Shown: positions 7,929-14,325 of the stretch, piece after piece | Numbering within the stretch: the first letter of the stretch is position 1 | How the letters are laid out: each line of letters begins with the position of its first letter | IMG/VR virus record: IMGVR_UViG_3300025030_001289 | Span: 1 to 20,627 of that record | DNA length: 20,627 nt | DNA from: a virus | Strand: one strand, 5' to 3' | Position numbers and translations under genes: made by a program | Notes under the pieces: model-generated | Seen by the model: only the letters and a program-made list of their open reading frames with translations | Told to the model about the DNA's origin: nothing | Databases searched by the model: none

Positions 7929-10013
7929 ATGACACAAATCAAAACCATAATAGCAATCTTTCCGGGACGTTTCCAACCGTTTCATAAAGACCACTTTACC
8001 AAATACAAATGGGCAGTACAACAGTTCGGTGCAAAAAATACATTTATAGGAACATCAAATGTAGTAACTCCTCCAAATTCACCATTGTCTTTTAAAGAAA
8101 AAAAAGCAATAATAAATCACTATGGTATTAAAAATGTCGTTCAAATAAAAGATCCATATAAAGCCGTTGAAATTGTATCAAAATTCGACCCCAAAACAAC
8201 CGCCGCTGTTTTTATATTAGGGGCAAAAGACGCTGCACGACTCGGCGGACCATTTTTTAGAAAGTGGGCAGGCAAAGCAGATGTTGGTTATCGTGATGGT
8301 GCCTATATTTTACTTGCACCACAATTAGCCTCCGACGAATTATCCGGCACAATGGTAAGAAAAGCACTTAGTTCTAAATTATCACCAGAAAAGAAAAAAC
8401 AAGAATTTAAAAAAATATTCGGTTGGTATGACCAATCAATTTTTAATTTACTTGTTAAAAAATTCGAAATCACAGAATCAACTATAAAGGAATCAACAGG
8501 AGCAGACGGACTAACCGGACAAACTGTTGATGCAAATTGGCTGGCACCGGGTAAGGAATTACATATTCGTAGAGGTAAGTGGATGGACGGATGGAAGCAA
8601 GTTGAATTCCCCACTGCGGATAATCCATTTGACAAAGATTCAACCGAAATAAGAATACGTACAGACACTATTACTAACACTCCTGATATGCTTGATAAAC
8701 TATATGCAGAACTACAAAAGGCAGTGCCACTCGGAGCACTATCAGAAGCCATTACAATTCCTATTGAAATTGGCGACCTTATTTTGGGCGGCAAATTTAA
8801 AAATAAGAAAATCATTGTAAAAACAATTGGTAAAAACGAGAAAGGTGACCTTACAATAAACGGCAGCCCAATATTGCGAGTACGCATAACAAAGAAAGAA
8901 GTTGAAGAAATGGTCGATGAAATAGTTAATGGCCCAAGTGAAATTAAGGAAGGATTAGTTGACCACGCTGAATCTGAAGTGAAACGTGCAGGACTTTTAG
9001 ATAAAGATGCTGATTACGGAGGTATGATTGGTAAAGCTGTATTGGAATTAATGGACACTTTTTCTAAACAAGGTCATTCCGGATTTTCGGCTCAATGGGT
9101 ACGAGAATTATTTAATAAATTATCAAACTATGAAACACTCACACCACTTACAAACGAAAGTGATGAATGGAATGACGTATCTGAAATGTTAGATAAACCA
9201 TTTTGGCAAAATAAAAGAAATCCTGCTGTATTTTCTATAGACGGCGGTAAAACAATGTATCACGTAGATGGTAAAACAATTAAAAATGGTATTGTAGAAG
9301 GCATACGATTATTCCAATCAAAAAAGAAATTATTTGAGGGAAAAGATTATGTTGTATGTGAAATTTGTAAAAAGAAACTTAAAAGGATACACTCATTCCA
9401 TCTCAACACCCATAATTTGTCAATATCTGAATACTTAAATAAATTTCCCTGCGCATTACTTCTATGTGAAAATACACGTAAATTGTACTCTGAAAACAAC
9501 TCAATGAACGACAAGCAATCAATTGAAAAGATTAAAGCTACAAAAGTTGATATAAAAAATTCAAAGTCACCTCTTAATTTAATTTCTGAAGGGGGCGGTT
9601 TCGGCCACGTTAGTCATCCATTTGAAGAGTGGGATTTAACATTCAATGATTTAAAAACTTTAATTGAAGGTGGATTATCCGGAGAACTTTCAAAGCATAC
9701 GACCGTGCTTGAAAAATGCATTGAAGGCGATTCAATAGTTACTTTAGAAAGTGCAGGAGAAACGAAAATTTCTGACGTCGTTGATAAAAATATTGACGAT
9801 AATATATTGGCGTTTAACGAGGAAACACAAAAAAATGAATTTTTACCCATTCAAAATAAATTTAATAATGGAATTCATGATGAATGGCTCAAAATTGAAC
9901 TTGAAGACGGCAGAACAATTTGTGCTACCCCCAATCACAAATTTTATATCGAAGGAATTGGATATATACGAGCAGATCAATTATCCGTTAATGATGATTT
10001 AAAAATAATTTAA
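7929..10013 (+). CDS. N-half of split cytidylyltransferase/ligase-like protein with N-intein
   Basis: Residues 1-170 form a nucleotidyltransferase (cytidylyltransferase/NMN adenylyltransferase-like) domain: FPGRFQPFHKDH with H19 and H22 (HxDH in place of HxGH), and SGTMVR at 139-144 as the ISSTxxR-like motif. A middle region of unknown function follows. A zinc finger with C477, C480, H491 and H495 (VCEICKK, HLNTHNLSISEYLNKF) is next, then GHVSHPFEEWDLTFNDLK, and the protein reaches K596. That lysine is the first residue of KxDG, the covalent nucleotidyltransferase (DNA/RNA ligase) motif I. An N-intein (597-694) follows and the ORF stops. Trans-splicing with the product of 10764-11978 would give about 965 extein residues. 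A role in nucleic-acid end repair or NAD/nucleotide chemistry is inferred; the substrate is unknown. No Shine-Dalgarno site is evident. Confidence 0.85.
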   Translation: MTQIKTIIAIFPGRFQPFHKDHFTKYKWAVQQFGAKNTFIGTSNVVTPPNSPLSFKEKKAIINHYGIKNVVQIKDPYKAVEIVSKFDPKTTAAVFILGAKDAARLGGPFFRKWAGKADVGYRDGAYILLAPQLASDELSGTMVRKALSSKLSPEKKKQEFKKIFGWYDQSIFNLLVKKFEITESTIKESTGADGLTGQTVDANWLAPGKELHIRRGKWMDGWKQVEFPTADNPFDKDSTEIRIRTDTITNTPDMLDKLYAELQKAVPLGALSEAITIPIEIGDLILGGKFKNKKIIVKTIGKNEKGDLTINGSPILRVRITKKEVEEMVDEIVNGPSEIKEGLVDHAESEVKRAGLLDKDADYGGMIGKAVLELMDTFSKQGHSGFSAQWVRELFNKLSNYETLTPLTNESDEWNDVSEMLDKPFWQNKRNPAVFSIDGGKTMYHVDGKTIKNGIVEGIRLFQSKKKLFEGKDYVVCEICKKKLKRIHSFHLNTHNLSISEYLNKFPCALLLCENTRKLYSENNSMNDKQSIEKIKATKVDIKNSKSPLNLISEGGGFGHVSHPFEEWDLTFNDLKTLIEGGLSGELSKHTTVLEKCIEGDSIVTLESAGETKISDVVDKNIDDNILAFNEETQKNEFLPIQNKFNNGIHDEWLKIELEDGRTICATPNHKFYIEGIGYIRADQLSVNDDLKII
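9717..10010 (+). other. N-intein (98 residues) of the split ligase-like gene
   Basis: It begins at Cys (TGC 9717-9719) with CIEGDSIVTL (block A) and includes ATPNHKFYIEG (block B, TxxH), then ends at a stop after ADQLSVNDDLKII. Length and break point match canonically split inteins (about 100 + 35 residues). The preceding extein residue is the predicted catalytic lysine K596. Confidence 0.93.
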
Positions 10014-10018
10014 TAAAT

Positions 10019-10783
10019 ATGAAAGGTAAAAGAATATTTTATTGTGAGCATTGCAAACGATCAATTAAAATCAAATCTAAATATGATATTTCAGTGCATA
10101 AGAAATTTTGTAATGCTTATAAATCATATAGAGATAAAATTTTAACTAAGAAATTTTTGGTAAAAGAATATATTAAAAATGGTAGATCTGCAAAAGAAAT
10201 TTCAACTAAACATGGTATTCCAGTTGGAAGAATTATCAAAATGATTAGTAATTTTAAATTAAAAACACGAACGTTGAAAGAAAGTATATTAATGCCCAGA
10301 TGTAAAAAACGCACTGAGAATACAAATTTAAAAAGATATGGTGCAATTAATCCATTATCAAAAAATACAATTCCATATAATAAGCGCAATGAAACGGTTA
10401 AGAATAAGTATGGAGTGGACAATGTATTTCAGGTACCTGCGATTATTAAAAGAATACAAAAGACTGTTAGTAATTGGCGAATTCCAGGAGTACACAAACT
10501 AAATTTTAATCCAAAGGCGATTCCGATAATAGAGGCATACGGTAAAGAACATGGATGTAATTTTCGACATGCACAAAATCATTCTAAGGGAGAGTTTTCA
10601 ATATTAGGATATTTTGCAGACGGATATGATGAGAAAAATAATGTTTGGATTGAGGTAGACGAGAAACATCATTTTTATAAAAATGGAAAATTGAAACGTA
10701 AAGATGTTCGTCGCCAAAAAGAAATACAAAAATTTTTAAAATGTAAATTTATACGAATTAAATATGAAGATAAAAAGCATTAA
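10019..10783 (+). CDS. Free-standing homing endonuclease, EDxHD/PD-(D/E)xK-type, between split-intein halves
   Basis: The 254-residue protein begins five bases after the N-half stop codon. Residues 9-31 hold a putative zinc knuckle (C9, C12, H27, C31). Residues 44-85 look like a helix-turn-helix of the kind common in phage homing enzymes (YIKNGRSAKEISTKHGIPV). Two LKRYGAINP / NKYGVDNVFQ repeats follow at about 105-140. The C-terminal nuclease core shows D201 in FADGYDE, E212 and D214 in IEVDEKHHF, then KDVRRQKEIQKFLKCKFIRI. It is expected to cut the uninterrupted ligase-like allele and spread the intein-endonuclease unit. It is a different protein from the endonuclease at 102-1385 in its recognition modules, though both end in a restriction-like fold. 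Codon use is more A/T-biased than in the exteins. Confidence 0.87.
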   Translation: MKGKRIFYCEHCKRSIKIKSKYDISVHKKFCNAYKSYRDKILTKKFLVKEYIKNGRSAKEISTKHGIPVGRIIKMISNFKLKTRTLKESILMPRCKKRTENTNLKRYGAINPLSKNTIPYNKRNETVKNKYGVDNVFQVPAIIKRIQKTVSNWRIPGVHKLNFNPKAIPIIEAYGKEHGCNFRHAQNHSKGEFSILGYFADGYDEKNNVWIEVDEKHHFYKNGKLKRKDVRRQKEIQKFLKCKFIRIKYEDKKH

Positions 10784-10868
10784 AAAATCCAACAAGATCT
10801 TGACAAGATATGATATACAGGTCAAGGGCAGAAAATGTTATTATGCAAACGGTATTTTAATTCACAAT
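10764..10868 (+). other. C-intein (35 residues) of the split ligase-like gene
   Basis: TRYDIQVKGRKCYYANGILI is block F running into block G, and HN is followed by Thr at the +1 position (ACC 10869-10871). The length is typical of naturally split C-inteins and pairs with the N-intein at 9717-10010. Confidence 0.93.
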
Positions 10869-11978
10869 ACCGACGGCCAACAGCTTTCAATTTCATGGCA
10901 TGACAATAAATTAGTAGGTGCAAGAAATAAAAGTGAATTATCAGGATATGGAAAAAATGCACTTTCAGTCTCTGAAATTATTTCAAAGTTTAAAGGCCGC
11001 GGAGAAATAACAAAGGCAATGAAAGACATGGAAAGTGCAATAAAATCATTATCAAAAGATTCACGAGAAAAAATATTTAAGAACGGTAAGATATTTTTAT
11101 CAATGGAAATTATATGGCCGGCAACTACCAATGTAATTAATTATGGCAAAGCCCTGTTGGTTATTCATGGAACACAAATTGAATATGATGAAACCGGTAC
11201 GGCAGTACAATATATTAAAGGTCAGGCAAGTGAATTGGTTTCTGCAATTAAAAAAGTCAATGCAAATCTTCAAAAACACTTTGAAATTATAGAACAGCCG
11301 GTAATTGACTTACCAAAAATTTCAGATTTTTCAAAAAAGAAATCTTATTTTCTTGGCAAATTAAATAAATTAAAAGGTGAATTTGGATTAAAAGATACCG
11401 ACCAAGTTACAATTTATCATCAGCGTTGGTGGGAGAATTTTATTGGTAAAAATGCAAATAAATTCAAGTATGGTGTTCCAAGTAACATATCAACCGAACT
11501 TGTAAATCGTTGGGCATTTGGTAATAAAAGTTATTCAGTTGCATTGATGAAATCACAAATAAAAAATGCAGAATTTTTAACATGGGCACTTGATTTTGAT
11601 AAGAATAAACACACCGAGCAATTAAAGAAAAATATGTGGCCGTTTGAAAGTTTATTTCTGGAACTTGGTGCGGAAATATTAAGTAATTTAAAAACCTTCC
11701 TAACAGCATCCCCCGACAAAGCAGTACAAGATATACAAAAATCACTGGCGAGCACAATTTCAACAATTAAAGCAAGTGATAATGTAAGAAATATTACGTT
11801 ATTAACCAAACAATTAGAACGAATAAATGCAATTGGAGGACCAGATAAAATAATACCTTCAGAAGGACTTGCATTTTTATATTATCCTCCAGGAGCAACC
11901 GAGCCTAAGATGCTTAAGCTCACCGGAAAATTCGCTCCCCTTAATGCTTTGTTGGGAATCTTAAAGTACGCACGATAA
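10764..11978 (+). CDS. C-intein plus C-half of the cytidylyltransferase/ligase-like protein
   Basis: Residues 1-35 are a C-intein ending ILIHN; the extein starts at T36. After splicing, K596 of the N-half joins TDGQQLSISW, giving EKTDGQ, a KxDG adenylation motif. Downstream ARNKSEL fits the conserved arginine region after motif I. FLSMEIIWP suits motif III, EGLAFLYYPP motif IV and LKLTGKFAP motif V of the covalent nucleotidyltransferase fold. The extein part is 369 residues. ATG 10764 lies 20 bases inside the end of the endonuclease gene, so the two are probably translationally coupled. Motif matching is by eye; whether the domain is an active DNA/RNA ligase or another nucleotidyltransferase is open. 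Confidence 0.83.
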   Translation: MKIKSIKKSNKILTRYDIQVKGRKCYYANGILIHNTDGQQLSISWHDNKLVGARNKSELSGYGKNALSVSEIISKFKGRGEITKAMKDMESAIKSLSKDSREKIFKNGKIFLSMEIIWPATTNVINYGKALLVIHGTQIEYDETGTAVQYIKGQASELVSAIKKVNANLQKHFEIIEQPVIDLPKISDFSKKKSYFLGKLNKLKGEFGLKDTDQVTIYHQRWWENFIGKNANKFKYGVPSNISTELVNRWAFGNKSYSVALMKSQIKNAEFLTWALDFDKNKHTEQLKKNMWPFESLFLELGAEILSNLKTFLTASPDKAVQDIQKSLASTISTIKASDNVRNITLLTKQLERINAIGGPDKIIPSEGLAFLYYPPGATEPKMLKLTGKFAPLNALLGILKYAR

Positions 11979-11995
11979 CGGAATTCTAATTATTC

Positions 11996-12007
11996 TTATA
12001 CTTATAT
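11996..12007 (+). promoter_or_regulatory. Putative late promoter motif TTATACTTATAT (copy 2)
   Basis: This is an exact copy of the 12-mer at 7910-7921, here 13 bases before the ATG at 12021 in a 42-base intergenic gap. Both copies are preceded by a similar ATYMTTATAC context. It probably drives the small-gene/terminase cluster. Confidence 0.42.
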
Positions 12008-12020
12008 TAAACATTTAGTT

Positions 12021-12674
12021 ATGTCAAAAAAGCGTCCAAAAGCAAACGAAAAGTTACAAAATAATAAGGCAGTACGCGACATGTTGCAGGGCTCACATAA
12101 GAGCCAAACAAAAACCGTAATTGGATATCAATCAGATACCAATACAAAAAAGCGTGAAATCGGTGAACGATGGACCGATGCAAATGGTACAATTTGGGAA
12201 CAGAGAGATGGATATCGTATAAAGGACGCCGAGCGTGGCGATTTGTTAAAAGAAATACAAGACATGATTCGCATGCCGAGTCATTGTCCAAAATGTAACA
12301 AACCACTTGACCACCGGCTCGACAAGAAATTTTGGAATCTTGAAAAACAATGTTTTAATTGCCAGGTCGAATATGAGACGAAATTAAGAATTAAAGGTAC
12401 ATACCAAGAATACGAAAAAAATAAAATGCTCGCCAACGTAAAGGCATGGTTGATAGATGCGGCAAGAGAAAAGGAAGTGGTCAAACACGAAATAACCAAA
12501 AATACTTTTGTCAATTCAAATGGCATACTTGAAAAATGGACACTACCATATGATCCGGAAGTTATGAAAAAACAAATAGATGAAAATTTTGAAAAGTTTA
12601 AAAAGGATTTATTATCTAAATATGGAGAAAATTATGAAACCAAAACAACCGACAAAAATGAAAACATTATTTAA
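12021..12674 (+). CDS. Zinc-ribbon phage protein of unknown function
   Basis: The 217-residue protein has a basic N-terminus, a GERWTDANGTIWEQRDGYR segment at about 50-70, and a four-cysteine zinc ribbon (C89, C92, C111, C114). A charged, helical C-terminus follows. I do not recognise the family. It opens the small-gene cluster before the terminase and overlaps the next gene by 41 bases, so it is probably a late gene concerned with virion assembly or structure. Confidence 0.75.
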   Translation: MSKKRPKANEKLQNNKAVRDMLQGSHKSQTKTVIGYQSDTNTKKREIGERWTDANGTIWEQRDGYRIKDAERGDLLKEIQDMIRMPSHCPKCNKPLDHRLDKKFWNLEKQCFNCQVEYETKLRIKGTYQEYEKNKMLANVKAWLIDAAREKEVVKHEITKNTFVNSNGILEKWTLPYDPEVMKKQIDENFEKFKKDLLSKYGENYETKTTDKNENII

Positions 12675-12867
12675 AACAACCGGGTTCTACAAACCAACAC
12701 CAAAAATATATCGTAAATTAGGCGACGCACTTTTGGCAGTATCAACCATGATAACCACGTACGCAATTGCCGATGAGTGGTCAAAATATATAGCACTTGC
12801 AGCACTTATAATCGGTGTTGCAGGCAAATTCCTATCTAACTTTTTCACAGACGAAACGACAGTATAA
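12634..12867 (+). CDS. Small two-helix membrane protein, holin-like
   Basis: The 77-residue protein has a basic N-terminus and two hydrophobic segments (about 29-44, LLAVSTMITTYAIAD, and 49-66, IALAALIIGVAGKFLSNF). ATG 12634 is chosen over upstream in-frame starts because GGAG at 12624-12627 stands six bases before it, one of the few clear Shine-Dalgarno sites here. Size and topology suit a class II holin, but no endolysin is in the window, so another membrane role is possible. Confidence 0.7.
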   Translation: MKPKQPTKMKTLFKTTGFYKPTPKIYRKLGDALLAVSTMITTYAIADEWSKYIALAALIIGVAGKFLSNFFTDETTV

Positions 12868-13109
12868 AACTAAAAAATTTAATCAAGGAATCATCTAACG
12901 AGCAGCAGGCTGAAAAGCTAGCAGAGGCTAAAAAAATGGCACAAAAAGCCATATCACATTTAATATCGGCAAATGGTGAACTATCTCATTCGTTACGAGT
13001 CTTACCAAAAGACACAATTAAATTTAATGGATTGATATCAAAAGTACACAAATTAGATGATGCAATTGTTAGGATACAAGAGCAAATTAAAAAACTATAT
13101 GAAATATAA
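12864..13109 (+). CDS. Small helical protein, possibly started at ATA
   Basis: The frame ending at TAA 13107-13109 reads as a coherent helical protein from IKLKNLIKESSNEQQ onward, through QKAISHLISANGELSHSL, to VRIQEQIKKLYEI. The first ATG (12936) would discard 24 apparently coding residues. No ATG, GTG or TTG exists upstream within the coding-like stretch, but ATA 12864-12866 overlaps the TAA of the preceding gene as ATAA, the geometry of ATGA coupling. From ATA it has 81 residues, from ATG 57. It overlaps the next start by 11 bases. Function is unknown. Confidence 0.6.
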   Translation: MKLKNLIKESSNEQQAEKLAEAKKMAQKAISHLISANGELSHSLRVLPKDTIKFNGLISKVHKLDDAIVRIQEQIKKLYEI

Positions 13110-13599
13110 TAGGAAAACAATAAAAGAAGGCAACCACAATTTCAATTCAGGTGATAAAGTTCGTATTGCAAAAGAATACGGCGGAGGAACCGGTATTGTT
13201 GCAGATGGAAGCCACGATTCTTTTATCATTGTTAAAGTTAAAGGACAAAACAAATCATACCACTTATCAAATTTAAAAAATTTATCGGAAGCCATGAAAC
13301 CAATTAAAGAAGCAACAAAAAAGTCAGTATCAAAGGCAGCAATTGCACTTGAGAAACTTACCGACGAAATGCGTAAGCACGTAAAGGAATGGAAAGCCGC
13401 TACTGAAAAAGACAAACCAAAACATCTTACAATTCTTAAACAAATGACCATCAAGAAAAAACAACTTGAAAAAGAAGTCGAAACATCTTTATTGGACTTA
13501 GATAAAGATGTAGAACTTAAAGTCACTGCCGATATGGAAGAAATGAAAACTTTGATTCGTGGAATGATTTTAGGTGAAGTTAAAAAACTTAAAAAATAA
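13099..13599 (+). CDS. KOW/SH3-like plus coiled-coil hypothetical protein
   Basis: Starting at ATG 13099 gives 166 residues and a natural N-terminus, MKYNRKTIKEGNHNFNSGDK; an upstream in-frame ATG at 13057 would overlap the previous gene heavily. Residues 15-50 (GDKVRIAKEYGGGTGIVAD, then SFIIVKV) resemble a small KOW/SH3 beta-barrel. Residues 70-165 are a highly charged coiled coil. I do not recognise the family. Its place in the cluster before the terminase suggests a late structural or accessory protein. Confidence 0.75.
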   Translation: MKYNRKTIKEGNHNFNSGDKVRIAKEYGGGTGIVADGSHDSFIIVKVKGQNKSYHLSNLKNLSEAMKPIKEATKKSVSKAAIALEKLTDEMRKHVKEWKAATEKDKPKHLTILKQMTIKKKQLEKEVETSLLDLDKDVELKVTADMEEMKTLIRGMILGEVKKLKK

Positions 13600-13610
13600 A
13601 AAGGAACCCA

Positions 13611-13940
13611 ATGACAATTTTTTGGAATTTTATCAAAAAATACTGGTTTATTATAGTATCATTTTTAGGTACATTATTAGCCGTTTTTGTAATGACAAAA
13701 GATAAAGACAACCGTGGTGATGTAAAGGTCATTAAAAAAGATATTAAGCAAACCGATAAAGATATTAAAGATGTTAAACAACGTCAAGATAAAATAAAAA
13801 AAGACCAAGAAGAAGAAAAATTTTTACTTGAAGCATTGAAACAGCGCGCCCACGATTTAGAAAATCAAAAAGGCAAAGCCCCAAAAAACACCAATGCACA
13901 AAAGGCAAAGGACAAACTTAAAAAAATAGCCCGTGGATAA
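13611..13940 (+). CDS. Membrane-anchored coiled-coil protein (Rz/i-spanin-like topology)
   Basis: The 109-residue protein has one N-terminal transmembrane helix (about 11-29, YWFIIVSFLGTLLAVFVM) and then a charged coiled coil (DIKQTDKDIKDVKQRQDKI). AAGGA stands shortly before the ATG as a Shine-Dalgarno site. Inner-membrane anchor plus periplasmic coiled coil is the layout of Rz-type spanins, and the next gene, overlapping by 8 bases, encodes an exported protein. The spanin assignment is inference from topology only. Confidence 0.7.
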   Translation: MTIFWNFIKKYWFIIVSFLGTLLAVFVMTKDKDNRGDVKVIKKDIKQTDKDIKDVKQRQDKIKKDQEEEKFLLEALKQRAHDLENQKGKAPKNTNAQKAKDKLKKIARG

Positions 13941-14325
13941 AATAAAAAAATGGTTACTTATATTATTTGTATGTTTTTCTGTGCAATTACCTGCACAAAA
14001 TGATACCACATGCCTTACCGACGCAGAAGTAATAAAAATCACAAACCACATCGATTCGTTGGTATATGAAGATTCGTTGAAGGCAAAAATAATATATGAA
14101 TATAAAAATCAAATTGCAATTTACGAAACATTGTTTATGCAGGATAGTATTTATATTTCATTGAAAGACGAAGAGATTAAACTTAAAGACCACCAAATAC
14201 AATCATACAAAGAGTTATACGAAGTGACAAAACCAAAGTGGTATAATTCAAGAATAATATGGTTTGGTATAGGAGCCGCAACAATTATCACAAGTAGCTG
14301 GGTGGTATCAATTACTATTCCATGA
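13933..14325 (+). CDS. Exported protein with signal peptide and C-terminal membrane helix
   Basis: The GTG start at 13933 yields 130 residues. Residues 1-21 are a signal peptide (basic start, WLLILFVCFS core) ending LPA/QN, a cleavage style common in Bacteroidota. A helical, charged middle (SLKDEEIKLKDHQIQSYKEL) is followed by a C-terminal membrane helix (about 107-127, RIIWFGIGAATIITSSWVV). The topology, next to the membrane-anchored coiled-coil protein, would suit a spanin partner or unimolecular spanin, though no lipobox is evident. The stop overlaps the terminase ATG as ATGA. Confidence 0.7.
   Translation: MDKIKKWLLILFVCFSVQLPAQNDTTCLTDAEVIKITNHIDSLVYEDSLKAKIIYEYKNQIAIYETLFMQDSIYISLKDEEIKLKDHQIQSYKELYEVTKPKWYNSRIIWFGIGAATIITSSWVVSITIP

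Noticed and set aside
8303-8887. 194-codon open frame on the minus strand
   Set aside because: It is the antisense of the nucleotidyltransferase gene, with no recognisable motif and no start context. The other minus-strand frames are likewise shadows of + strand genes.
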